A DNA stretch of 64,000 nucleotides from Saccharicrinis sp963666825 (GTDB lineage: Bacteria > Bacteroidota > Bacteroidia > Bacteroidales > Marinilabiliaceae), in the NCBI GenBank assembly GCA_963666825.2, contig OY763044.2, positions 4,340,001-4,404,000 on the forward strand. The letters are read 5' to 3'. The notes under the pieces are model-generated. The model was not told where the DNA came from and searched no databases. It saw only the letters and a program-made list of their open reading frames with translations. Made by a program: the position numbers and the translations under genes. This document shows, piece by piece, positions 35,173 through 45,400 of this stretch. Within the stretch, counting starts at the first letter, position 1; each line of letters opens with the position of its first letter.

Positions 35173-36153
35173 CTATTTTGTTTTTAATACCGGGGTTATA
35201 TAATCTGTTTCAATAGTCATCACATCCTCACCTCCAACATTTTCAAATACTACTTTTGAAATATACATATGTCGAGGGTGGATTGACGTTTTACTGTTAT
35301 GAGCATGAAATACTTTTCTCAGGTTCCCATCTTTATCTGTAAACATAGCACTATGACCAACCCCCACAAGATCACCAGGCATTTGTAAAATCGGATTATT
35401 CTCATATTTCACCCAAGGCCCCATAATATCAGTAGCTTTAGCCACACCAACACCATAAAACTGGCTCTCATAGCTATTGGCAGAATAAGTCATATAATAA
35501 GTTCCATTGTGTTTTGTGATAAATGAACCTTCGTTTACTCTTGGCCAAACTTCCTCCCATTGTTGAGATACATGAAGGCATTTGGTCATTGTTTCATCTT
35601 TTATTGTTACTAAATCATCTTCCATTTCAGCAATCCAGATGTTATTGCCATCATTGAATCGTACAAAACTTAGATATGGAGTGCCATCATCATCAATAAA
35701 CAATGAGTTATCAATACACTTTTCGTCTTCGATCATTGGCTTTAATACATCTTGCTTAAAAGGACCATAGGGACTATCACTTGTTGCTACACAAATATGT
35801 TCATCGGCTGAATAATACATATAAAACTTACCATTTACATGATAAACTTCCGGAGCCCAAAACCATCTGTCAGCCCACACATCATTTTTATTTAATGCCA
35901 ATCCATATTTAGCTTCTTCAGGAACCCTCCATGTTAATAAATCATCTGACACATAAACAGCAATACCATTACCTGAATATGTTCCATACGCATAATAGGT
36001 ACCTTCCCATAACAAAATAAACGGATCAGCAAGTGGTACTTTTAATGCCTCGGATTCTGTATTATCATCTGTTGGCTCATTATTATTTTTTGTACAGGAT
36101 GAAGTATTTACAAGGAATAAGGCAATTAATAAGGTTAATAATATCCTTTTCAT
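35173..36153 (-). CDS. GH43 arabinosidase-like lipoprotein
   Basis: A 326-aa propeller hydrolase with lipoprotein signal (Cys20 in NTSSCTK). VPLADPFIL carries the base Asp, CIDNSLFIDDDG the second Asp and RVNEGSFITKHNG the acid Glu, so all three GH43 catalytic acids are in place. FWAPEVYHVNGKFYMYYSAD is typical. Probably an exo-acting alpha-L-arabinofuranosidase; beta-xylosidase cannot be excluded. Transcribed with the downstream genes, 185 bp before the 673-aa protein. Confidence 0.82.
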   Translation of the reverse strand: MKRILLTLLIALFLVNTSSCTKNNNEPTDDNTESEALKVPLADPFILLWEGTYYAYGTYSGNGIAVYVSDDLLTWRVPEEAKYGLALNKNDVWADRWFWAPEVYHVNGKFYMYYSADEHICVATSDSPYGPFKQDVLKPMIEDEKCIDNSLFIDDDGTPYLSFVRFNDGNNIWIAEMEDDLVTIKDETMTKCLHVSQQWEEVWPRVNEGSFITKHNGTYYMTYSANSYESQFYGVGVAKATDIMGPWVKYENNPILQMPGDLVGVGHSAMFTDKDGNLRKVFHAHNSKTSIHPRHMYISKVVFENVGGEDVMTIETDYITPVLKTK

Positions 36154-36238
36154 ATCTACATTTTCTTTTTAATGGTCACAGCTCCTGCCTCTATTCAAGA
36201 GTTTGTTGTCTTGATTACTATTTATAAAAACCTATCAG

Positions 36239-37288
36239 CTATTCTTTATCTATACCAAAATGATCAACCAAACTTTCATATTCTTTTTTTGAGATGGTTA
36301 TCATACAACCATGCCGAACACTTTCTGGTAAACTATATTTATCCCAATCGTGATAAAAAGTATATCCAGAAGCCTGATACCAAGGGCCATTCATGTTGTC
36401 TGCTATTGAAAGTCCATAAGAAACTCCAGGATATTGTTCATAATACATATACCAAATTTTTCCGTCAGGAGAAGGTATTAACATAGGAGCTTCCCTGAAA
36501 TTAGGACTTATCGATTCCTTTGGCTCAGAATATGGTCCAAGTAAAGAAGGAGCTTTTGATATTCGAATCGTTTTTCCGGTTGTCCAGTATAGTGTTGGAT
36601 ATGTTTCATCTTTTAAAACAGCATAATAGCTCTCTCCTATCTTCCTTATAAAAACATCAATAGTTCCCATATCCCAATCAAATAAACGGGTTGGATGCTC
36701 CGAAAATGTTTTTAAATCTTTTGAAAGAGCATATAAAGTACGTTGACTTGCCCAATAATCTTCACCACCTTCTTTATGAGGGGTGTGCCAGGTAACTACG
36801 TATTGTTTCGAATCCTGATCAAAGAAAATTTTGGGAGCTCCAATACGTTGCAATGCATAAGAGTAATCGGGAGTACTCTTTAAATCAGGAGTGTATGTGC
36901 TGTATTTCTCCCATTTTATTAGATCTTCAGATACCCAAAAATTAATCACTGGTGAAGCATCGCTTCTATTTCCGGCTATATAATATCTACCGTCATGTCC
37001 TTTACAAATATCAGGATGACCATGATACTCATCAAAAACCCGTTCTTTATTATTAAGGGAATACCAATGCAATCCATCTAAACTAACGGAATAGTATAAT
37101 CTACCATAGTCTTCATGAGTCATGTGTGCAAATAAATATGCCTGGTATACCGCTTCTTCAGAATTCTTAACCTGACCTGGAGGATCTGGTTGCTGCGCAT
37201 TTAAGTTAGATCCTATTCCTAGAAAGAAGAAAATAAGAACGCAAGTATTCAAACAAACTAACCTTATTGAAAAACTATTATAATTCAT
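36239..37288 (-). CDS. Divergent GH43-like secreted protein
   Basis: A 349-aa secreted protein (signal peptide ends near NLNAQQ) with five-blade propeller features: YYSVSLDGLHWYSLN, GHPDICKGHDGRYYIAG, WVSEDLIKWEKY, SLLGPYSEP. The acid may be Glu in FREAPMLI. The usual middle Asp looks replaced (GAPKIFFD instead of xDPxxFxD) and the N-terminal base is unclear. It could be an atypical GH43 subfamily with shifted catalytic residues, or a carbohydrate-binding relative. It is the first enzyme gene after susD. Confidence 0.7.
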   Translation of the reverse strand: MNYNSFSIRLVCLNTCVLIFFFLGIGSNLNAQQPDPPGQVKNSEEAVYQAYLFAHMTHEDYGRLYYSVSLDGLHWYSLNNKERVFDEYHGHPDICKGHDGRYYIAGNRSDASPVINFWVSEDLIKWEKYSTYTPDLKSTPDYSYALQRIGAPKIFFDQDSKQYVVTWHTPHKEGGEDYWASQRTLYALSKDLKTFSEHPTRLFDWDMGTIDVFIRKIGESYYAVLKDETYPTLYWTTGKTIRISKAPSLLGPYSEPKESISPNFREAPMLIPSPDGKIWYMYYEQYPGVSYGLSIADNMNGPWYQASGYTFYHDWDKYSLPESVRHGCMITISKKEYESLVDHFGIDKE

Positions 37289-37326
37289 AATTAACTAATT
37301 GAAGTGCAGATTGATATCAGTTTCTT

Positions 37327-37349
37327 ATTGATTTAAGGTTTAAATCAAT
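37327..37349. promoter_or_regulatory. 10-bp inverted repeat upstream of the divergent GH43-like gene
   Basis: ATTGATTTAA (37327-37336) and TTAAATCAAT (37340-37349) form a perfect stem with a 3-base loop, about 40 bp before the gene. It may be a hairpin in the intercistronic leader. Confidence 0.4.
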
Positions 37350-37501
37350 TTATTATTAAGCGCTATCAAAACAGTTTTGTATCATAGATAAAGCTAATCT
37401 ACTTTTCAAAATTGCATAACACCCTCTGCTCTAACACACTAATCAAATAGAGATTAACAAAATGCCTATCCATTTCATGATTTATAAGTATGTAAGAAAT
37501 G

Positions 37502-37538
37502 GAGAAGACTGTTTGAAATAAGTAACAACAGTCTTCTC
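37502..37538 (-). terminator. Strong stem-loop downstream of susD
   Basis: GAGAAGACTGTT (37502-37513) and AACAGTCTTCTC (37527-37538) form a perfect 12-bp stem, 44 nt past the susD stop. No T tract follows on the minus strand. It may protect the susCD message or attenuate the enzyme genes, giving high SusCD and lower enzyme levels. Confidence 0.6.
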
Positions 37539-37581
37539 TCAAAAAATATACTTAATTAAAATTTAATTGGATCTCAGGTAA

Positions 37582-39132
37582 TTAATACATTGGATTTTGA
37601 TCCAAATTTGGATTGTTATCCACTTCTGTTTGAGGGATAGGTAATCTACTTGATTTACCCACTACAAAATTACTGAAGTCAGGATCGCGACCAATCAATT
37701 CATTTAACCCTTCTGTTGTATCCCATAGGTTCCATCTCTTCAAATCAGCCCAGCGTACACCTTCCAAACAAAGCTCAAGTGAACGTTCCATTTGTAGACG
37801 CTTTAGAAAAGCATCTTTTGAATCAACAACCGAAGAATAAAGAGTACTGTTTTCCAATGTTGGTAAACCTGCTCTTTCGCGAACACGATCAACAAGCTCT
37901 ACAGCTAAAGCTGGAGGTGTACCTCCACCTAATTCTGCTAAACACTCAGCATACAACAATAGTACATCAGCATAACGTATCACTCTAAAGTTAATTGGAG
38001 AATAATAATCTTCATGATCACGGTAATAATCACCTTGATATTTTCTGAAGAAGCAATCACTTCCCCAACCTGATTCCCAATCTCGACCATAGATTTTCTC
38101 TCCAGGATAATCTGTTTGAATCTCAGGATAAAATATACTGGCTCTCAAACGAGGATCAATCTCACCGTCAACTGTGGCCTCTTTTTTAAATTCATCTACT
38201 AACCATCTTCTTGGTTGTCCATCACACCAGCCAATACCTCGTGGCGCAAAAAACTGAGCACGATTTGATCCTACATTCTGATTAGGTTCATCACCATCAC
38301 CACTTGGGTTAATATCTGAAAACTGAATTTCAAAAACTGATTCAACATTATTTTCAGTTGTATGCATAAAGTTATCCTTGAAATTAGAAACCAAACCATA
38401 GTATTGTGCACCATCTCCTTCAACTAACCATGATAAAGCATCTTTAGCATCTTGCCATTCATGCATTTGCATATGTACTTTTCCAAGTAATGCTAAAGCA
38501 GCACCTTTTGTTGGTCTTCCTAAATTACTATCATCCCACTGATCAGGCAGGCTGTTTACAGCATCATTAAGGTCGAGTTTTATTTGAGCAAACACTTCTT
38601 CTTCTGTACTTTGTTCTGGTACATCATCAGGATTTGACGCATTTAACACTAATGGAGCATTATCAAACATAATTGCCAGATTATAATAATAGAATGCTCT
38701 TAAGAATTTTGCCTGTCCCAGAATTCTAGCCTTATCGGTCTCGTTTGTAAACTCAATTTCAGGAACAAAGTCTAATACCTGGTTGCAACGGAAAATAGCT
38801 TTATAATGATCACGCCACATCCATGCATTACCTTCCCAAAAATTATAATTGAAGTAAATAAAACGAGTCCATTCTTTCAACTCATTCCAGGGACTGGCAC
38901 TATAACCTTCATCCGAAGTCAAATCATATCTAAAGTAGATCCAACGGGTCCAACTTCCCGGCTTGTAAAACATGGTGTATACTGCATCCAAACCAATCTG
39001 AGCATCTTCCGGGCTTTTCCAGAAGGTATCAGTAGTTGGAAAATTTGGATTTGGAATATCTATTTTGTCTTCAGAACATGATACAATCGTGAAGACAATT
39101 GCCAATAAACTATATATTAATATTTTTTTCAT
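37582..39132 (-). CDS. susD: SusD/RagB-family glycan-binding lipoprotein
   Basis: A 516-aa outer-membrane lipoprotein (Cys19 in FTIVSCSED) that caps the SusC channel and binds glycan. FPTTDTFWKSPEDAQIGLDAVY is the conserved N-terminal start, GQAKFLRAFYYYNLAIMFD the TPR-helix signature, and the C-terminal RWADLKRWNL with LPIPQTEVDNNPNL the family end. It lies 12 nt after susC and is translated from the same message. Confidence 0.93.
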   Translation of the reverse strand: MKKILIYSLLAIVFTIVSCSEDKIDIPNPNFPTTDTFWKSPEDAQIGLDAVYTMFYKPGSWTRWIYFRYDLTSDEGYSASPWNELKEWTRFIYFNYNFWEGNAWMWRDHYKAIFRCNQVLDFVPEIEFTNETDKARILGQAKFLRAFYYYNLAIMFDNAPLVLNASNPDDVPEQSTEEEVFAQIKLDLNDAVNSLPDQWDDSNLGRPTKGAALALLGKVHMQMHEWQDAKDALSWLVEGDGAQYYGLVSNFKDNFMHTTENNVESVFEIQFSDINPSGDGDEPNQNVGSNRAQFFAPRGIGWCDGQPRRWLVDEFKKEATVDGEIDPRLRASIFYPEIQTDYPGEKIYGRDWESGWGSDCFFRKYQGDYYRDHEDYYSPINFRVIRYADVLLLYAECLAELGGGTPPALAVELVDRVRERAGLPTLENSTLYSSVVDSKDAFLKRLQMERSLELCLEGVRWADLKRWNLWDTTEGLNELIGRDPDFSNFVVGKSSRLPIPQTEVDNNPNLDQNPMY

Positions 39133-39144
39133 TGTATTTCTTAA

Positions 39145-42144
39145 TTAGAATTGAAACGAAAGTGAGAAAACAACAGACTTAGGTGATGGATAAGCTGCAT
39201 CATCTTGTCCTTTCACCCATAAATCCGGTGACTTAAATTCAGGATCTAAACCAGAATAATTTGTAAACGTAATTAGGTTTTGCCCCGTTACTGATACCCT
39301 TAAATTATCAAGTACATCAAACAACTGAGATTTAGAAAATGTATATCCAAGAGTCATTTGTCTTATCTTAAAATAAGATCCTTTTTCAATCCAACGATCC
39401 TGATCACCTCTTGCATTTCTGTTGTCGGCATAAATAACTCTAGGATTTTTAGTATTTGGATCTGCTGCAGTCCAAGGCTTATAACCTGATAAGTGGTTTG
39501 TATTATCTGAGAATCCACCCATCCAGCTTGCAGCACCATTAAACACATCCTGACCAAATGAACCAAAACCAGCAAAACTAAAGTCAAAGTTTTTATAGCT
39601 CACATTACCATTTAAACCTAATTCAAATTTTGGCCAAGGATTTCCTGTTATTGTTCTGTCCTCATTATTTATCTGTCCATCATCATTTACATCTACATAA
39701 CGAATATCACCAGGTTTCGCATTCGGTTGGATAACTGTACCAGAAGAACTAGTGTGTGCTAACACTTCACTTTCATTTTGGAAAATACCATCTGTTTTAA
39801 TAGTATAAAACATTCCAAGAGGTTCACCTATTTCAGTTTTAGTAATCCAAGTGTATTGCTCAACTTTACCATAACCAAACTCTAACACTTCATTTCTCAA
39901 ACGAGTAAATGTTGCTCCTAATGAATATTTAACATTACCTATTTTATCTTTCCAACCAGCACTTATCTCAATACCTTTATTTCTTAAACTAGCCGCATTT
40001 ACGTATGGATTTCCTCCATCATTACCTGTGGTCATTAAAATCGGCATTGGAGTTAACACATCTTTTGTTGTCGAAACAAAGTATTCTGCAGTCATCTGCA
40101 ATCTGTTATCAAGGAAAGCAACGTCAATTCCGTAATTGTTTTGTGTTTGTTCTTCCCATTTCAAATCACGGTTTACCAGTTTAATTTGAGTCATACCTGA
40201 TTCTAAATGCTGATCAGAACCAAATACAGCAATAGGGAATGAATTAAGAACAGCAACATAATCCCAATCGCCAATATTTACATTACCAAGAGTACCATGG
40301 CTATATCTCAACTTTAAATCACTGATCCAAGGCACATTAAAAAATTCTTCTTTGCTTATTCTCCAACCTGCAGAAACGGAAGGAAAGAATCCCCATTTAT
40401 TACCTGGAGCAAACTTTGATGAACCATCATTTCGGAAAGTTGCACTCAATAAGTACTTTTCGCCAAACGTATAATTAAGTCGTCCAAAATATGAAATTAA
40501 AGAAGATTCACTAAGGTTACCCCAAGCATTTGGATCAGTTGTACCTGCATCAATCACATCGAAATAATTGTCACCAATAGTTACCAAATTTTTCTTTTGA
40601 GCAGCAATCATTTCATATTTTGTTTGCTGATATGAGTTACCAACCACAACATTAATATCATGATTTCCAATTTGTTTTTGATATGATAAGGTATTCTCAA
40701 TAAGTTGATTTACATATTTAGCTTTTCTTTCATATCTGGTTGATGGCTCATAAGGCTGATTCAAAGTCCAATTACCTTCTTTTCGTAACCATTTATGATT
40801 ATCCTGACTTGTTTCAATACCTACATTCAATTTATATTTTAATCCATCAAAAATATCTATGGTTGTATATAGGTTTCCTCTAATTCTCAGGTTTTCATCA
40901 CTATTATACATTATATCTTCAGTAGCAATAGGGTTCGATCCAAACGTTCTTGCTGTAGCTTCATTTCCATAGCCATAGCCACCAAAATTATTTTCGTCGT
41001 ATACAGGAATAATTGGTAACATACGTAACACATCAATATGCTTTGAAAACACAGAGTTTTGGTTTTCGACAAATGTATTAGTGATGGCAATATTTTCTCC
41101 AATTGTAAAGATTCCCTTTTTACCTTCGGTATTTACCCTAAAACTATAACGATCCATAGAAGTACCATAAACAGTACCTGGGTTATCATAGAAGTTAGCT
41201 GAAACAAGATACTTATTATCTTTACCACCTCCAGAAAAAGATAAGTTGTGGTCTTGAATTACTGCAGTTCTGAATACTTCTTTATTCCAATCTGTATCTC
41301 CATCCATCCAATTTGGGACTTCGTAAACATCAGGTACACCATCAGCAATAGCATTTTCATATGCCTGAGTTGTAATATCAATCCATTCATCACGGCCCAT
41401 CAAGTCCATCATTGGGAGATTATCAATACTTAATTTCCCTGAATAATTAACTTTCATTTCTCCGGCTTTACCTTTCTTGGTTTCAATAATGATAACTCCA
41501 TTTGCTGCACGAGATCCATAAATAGCTGCAGCCGAAGCATCTTTTAACACCTGAATAGATTCGATGTCATTGGTATTAAAATCTCTGTTTCCTGATGTTG
41601 GAAGACCATCAATAATATAAAGTGGATTATTATTTGTAAAGTTACCTAATCCGCGAATTTCAACAGTTGGTTCACTACCAATACCTCCACTTGAACGCAC
41701 ATTTACACCAGATACTAAACCTTGAATTGCGTCTCCTACATTAAGAGCTGTAACATTCTTAAATTCATCTGATTTTACAACCGACACTGCTCCTGTTAAA
41801 TCAGCTTTTTTAACAGTACCATAACCAATAGCAACAACTTCATCTAAACCGATTGTTTCATTCTCCAGAACTACATTAATCTCCTTCGCTCCATTTACAG
41901 GAATTTCCTTTGTAGTCATTCCAATAAATGAAAATAATAAAGTACCATCGGATGCAACATCGCTAAGGACATATTGTCCATCCATATCTGTAATAGTACC
42001 GATGGAAGTACCTTTTACCATTACAGTAACTCCAGGTATTATCTCACCTGAAGAGTCTAAGACTTTTCCGCTTATCTTTATTTGGTTTTGCGCAAAAAAA
42101 GTAAATGGAATAAGCAAAAACATTAAGCTTAAGACTTTTTTCAT
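39145..42144 (-). CDS. susC: SusC/RagA-family TonB-dependent transporter
   Basis: Imports oligosaccharides across the outer membrane using TonB energy. 999 aa from the ATG at 42144, which gives the signal MKKVLSLMFLLIPFTFFAQ; the ATG 33 bases upstream adds residues that spoil it. A carboxypeptidase-like regulatory domain (about 20-100, GKVLDSSGEIIPGVTVMVKG) precedes the plug with a TonB box near DEVVAIGYG, and the barrel ends PSPKSVVFSLSFQF. No anti-sigma-interacting STN domain is seen, consistent with control by the hybrid regulator. Confidence 0.94.
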   Translation of the reverse strand: MKKVLSLMFLLIPFTFFAQNQIKISGKVLDSSGEIIPGVTVMVKGTSIGTITDMDGQYVLSDVASDGTLLFSFIGMTTKEIPVNGAKEINVVLENETIGLDEVVAIGYGTVKKADLTGAVSVVKSDEFKNVTALNVGDAIQGLVSGVNVRSSGGIGSEPTVEIRGLGNFTNNNPLYIIDGLPTSGNRDFNTNDIESIQVLKDASAAAIYGSRAANGVIIIETKKGKAGEMKVNYSGKLSIDNLPMMDLMGRDEWIDITTQAYENAIADGVPDVYEVPNWMDGDTDWNKEVFRTAVIQDHNLSFSGGGKDNKYLVSANFYDNPGTVYGTSMDRYSFRVNTEGKKGIFTIGENIAITNTFVENQNSVFSKHIDVLRMLPIIPVYDENNFGGYGYGNEATARTFGSNPIATEDIMYNSDENLRIRGNLYTTIDIFDGLKYKLNVGIETSQDNHKWLRKEGNWTLNQPYEPSTRYERKAKYVNQLIENTLSYQKQIGNHDINVVVGNSYQQTKYEMIAAQKKNLVTIGDNYFDVIDAGTTDPNAWGNLSESSLISYFGRLNYTFGEKYLLSATFRNDGSSKFAPGNKWGFFPSVSAGWRISKEEFFNVPWISDLKLRYSHGTLGNVNIGDWDYVAVLNSFPIAVFGSDQHLESGMTQIKLVNRDLKWEEQTQNNYGIDVAFLDNRLQMTAEYFVSTTKDVLTPMPILMTTGNDGGNPYVNAASLRNKGIEISAGWKDKIGNVKYSLGATFTRLRNEVLEFGYGKVEQYTWITKTEIGEPLGMFYTIKTDGIFQNESEVLAHTSSSGTVIQPNAKPGDIRYVDVNDDGQINNEDRTITGNPWPKFELGLNGNVSYKNFDFSFAGFGSFGQDVFNGAASWMGGFSDNTNHLSGYKPWTAADPNTKNPRVIYADNRNARGDQDRWIEKGSYFKIRQMTLGYTFSKSQLFDVLDNLRVSVTGQNLITFTNYSGLDPEFKSPDLWVKGQDDAAYPSPKSVVFSLSFQF

Positions 42145-42204
42145 AATAATATTGATTTTCGTTAAATATACACTCACTAAGAGCTACTTGAAAAATTATG
42201 AAAT

Positions 42205-42211
42205 CAAAATA
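42205..42211 (-). promoter_or_regulatory. Possible -7 element of susC
   Basis: On the minus strand TATTTTG is one base short of TAnnTTTG, about 61 nt before the susC ATG. The direct repeat at 42214-42231 lies immediately upstream. Confidence 0.35.
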
Positions 42212-42213
42212 AC

Positions 42214-42231
42214 AACACTTTTTAACACTTT
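42214..42231 (-). promoter_or_regulatory. Candidate regulator-binding direct repeat upstream of susC
   Basis: On the minus strand AAAGTGTT occurs twice with a 10-bp period. Direct repeats on one helix face are the usual target of AraC-type dimers such as the output domain of the divergent hybrid regulator. It occupies the -12 to -30 region of the likely susC promoter. Confidence 0.5.
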
Positions 42232-42405
42232 AATACAACATTTTAACCAATCAATATAACTTGCTGGTCAGGCAAAAAAAAGTGGCTATTCCTACAATAA
42301 GTTACCAATTTGTGTTATTTTATGACTAATTTCTTTTATCCAATATCACTAATAAATGCATTATTGTTAAGTATGTAAAAAAGGTAATGTTATAATAGTA
42401 GTGTA

Positions 42406-45400
42406 ATGAAAAGTCTAGGAAAATACCTTAATAAGAAAAACGCAGTGCTCATATTAATTTTAATTCTGACAGCTCCTGTACAGTCAATTAATATGACTTT
42501 TAGAAAATACGAAGTGAATGATGGTTTATCTGAAAATACCATTCAATGTATTATTCAGGATAATCGTGGATTCATGTGGTTTGGAACTAATGACGGACTA
42601 AATAGATTTGATGGTAACGAGTTTAAAATATTTAAACATGAGATTAACAACAACAAATCAATAGGTAATAATTTTGTTATAAGTTTATTTCAGGATATTG
42701 ACAACAAGATTTGGGTTGGTACAGATAATCAACTATTTATTTTTGATCCAAATTCTGAAACGTTTGAACCTTTTAATTACAAAACATCAGAAGGAGTTAC
42801 TATTAATACAGGAGTAACGTCAATATTAACCGAAAACGATGAGATAATATGGGTTGGCACAAGAAGTCAGGGTGCTTTTTGCTTTAATAAAACCACCAGA
42901 GAACTTACTCAATACAGAGCAGGTAATGACAATCAATCTTTAAGATCAGATGTTGTTTGGAGAATATTTAAAGATTACGCCGGTAATATTTGGTTTGGTT
43001 CAAGAAATGGATTAAGCACGTACAATAAAGAAACTGCAGAATTTGTCACATATGGATCCAGAGATAAAAAAAGTCCGATGTCGGACCCGGAAGTACTATC
43101 TGTTTTTGAAGATTCAGAAGGAACATTTTGGCTGGGAACATGGGAAGGAGGCCTTGTTAAGTTCAATCGCACTTCAAATGAATTTACATCGTTTTTTACA
43201 AGCACCTCCGAAACATACGTTACACATATTAGGGCTATTTTTGAATACAATAAAAACGAGTTACTTATTGGTTCTGATGATGGTTTATATCTCTTCAATA
43301 AAAAAACAGCACAATATGTCAGAATTGATGACCCTGAAGATCCAAACAGTCTAAGTGATCAGAACGTTTATGCGATTTATAAAGATAGAGAAGATGGGAT
43401 ATGGATAGGAACCTATTTTGGTGGAATAAATTATTTATCACAAAACAGTCAGGTAATTGAATATTATTATCCACAACCTGCTAAAAATAGTTTATCAGGA
43501 AAAGCAGTCAGTCAATTTTGTGAAGATGAAAAAGGAAATTTATGGATTGCTACAGAAGATGGAGGATTAAACTATTTTAATACTAAAACAAAACAATTTA
43601 AAACTTATTTACCCAATACCAATAAATCCGAAATAAGCTACCATAACATTCATGCTTTGGTCATTTTTAATAATAAACTTTGGATAGGTACCTTTTCAAG
43701 AGGTTTAGATGTTATGGATCTTAAAACTGGAGAATTTACCAATTATCAGTTTAAACAAAATGATCCTAATTCATTAAATGACAATTGTGTGTTTTCAATA
43801 TATAAATCAAAAGATGATGTTTTATATGTTGGTACAACAGGAGGTCTTAATCGGTTTAATCCTGAGCAAAACAATTTTACAAGAATTCCTGAAGTATTAG
43901 GTTTCGTATATGACATGACAGAAGACCATCAAGGTAACTTCTGGGTAGCAGGATATGGTGAAGGTGTTTTTAAATATAATAAGGAATCAAAATCCTGGAA
44001 AAACTACAGAAACAATAAGGATGACAAAAACTCTTTATGCTTTAATAAAATATCAGATGTGTATCAGGATAAACAACAAAGACTATGGTTTTCAAGCGAA
44101 GGAGGCGGTGTATGTAAATACAATTATGATACTGATGATTTTTATACCATTAACAGCTTAGATGGATTGCCTAATGATGTAGTTTATGGAGTTATTGATG
44201 ATAATTTTGGAAACATTTGGGTAAGTACAAATATGGGAATATCTAGTATCAACCTGAATACGATGAAGATAAAGACCTATACTCAGGAGGATGGACTACA
44301 AAGCAATCAATTTAATTACCGTTCAACATTAAAAACCAGAAATGGAAAATTCTATTTTGGAGGGATTAATGGCTTTAATGCATTCTATCCTAACGAGCTA
44401 AAAGAGAACAAGTACATTTCACCGGTAATTATCACCAACTTCGAATTACTTGACACTGATGTTTTATTAAATAATGATACTTCTTTTATAGAGATATTAA
44501 ACACAACAAAACACATTACCTTAAAACATAATCAGGCTTCATTCAGAATTAGTTTTGTGAACCTAAGCTATCAGGCTCCGTCCAAAAATACGAACGCTTA
44601 CATTCTTGAAAATTTAAATAGCAGATGGGTAACTACCCAAACAGAAAATCAAGCTTCATATATAAACTTAAAACACGGAGAATACATTTTTAGGGTTAAG
44701 GGATCAAATAATGATGGAAATTGGAATGAAGCCGGAGATTACATACGTATAACAATACTTCCTCCTTTCTGGAAGACCAATTACGCATACGTATTTTACC
44801 TTTTGGTTTTAACAGGACTAATTGTTCTTCTAATCAAGAATTATGTAAGAATTACCCATACACGTCAAAATAAAAAACTAGAAGATTTTAGAGTAAAAAA
44901 GGAAAAAGAAACCTATGTTTCAAAAATAAACTTCTTTACCAACATTGCTCATGAAATTAGAACTCCAATAAGTTTAATTAAAGCTCCGTTAGATTGTATA
45001 AAAGCAAAAAATCTAGATTCAGAAGAGTTGGAAGAGAACATTAAGGTTATTGATAAAAATGCAGACCGATTATTAAACCTGATAAATCAGTTACTTGATT
45101 TCAGAAAGATTGAAGATAATAGCTATAAATTAAAGTTCGAACCGGTTACTTTTAACTCTCTCATTTCAGATATATGTTATAGATTTAAACCAACAGCATC
45201 ACAAAGAAATATTTCTATTATAACTCAAGTTCCGGATGAAACCATCATCTGTAATGCCGACAAGGATGGAATTACCAAGATTGTAAGTAATTTAATGACT
45301 AATGCAATCAAGTTCACCAATTCAAGAGTAACTATTGCTCTTGAAAAAAATGAAGATTTTGTAATCATTAATATTGAAGATGATGGACCTGGTATTCCTC

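Noticed and set aside
37327..37349. TTGAT...ATCAA as an FNR box
   Set aside because: The half-sites are separated by 11 bases rather than four, so it does not fit FNR; a hairpin is simpler.
42975..43298. 107-aa minus-strand ORF inside the hybrid regulator
   Set aside because: Antisense to propeller repeats with strong family motifs; a composition effect.
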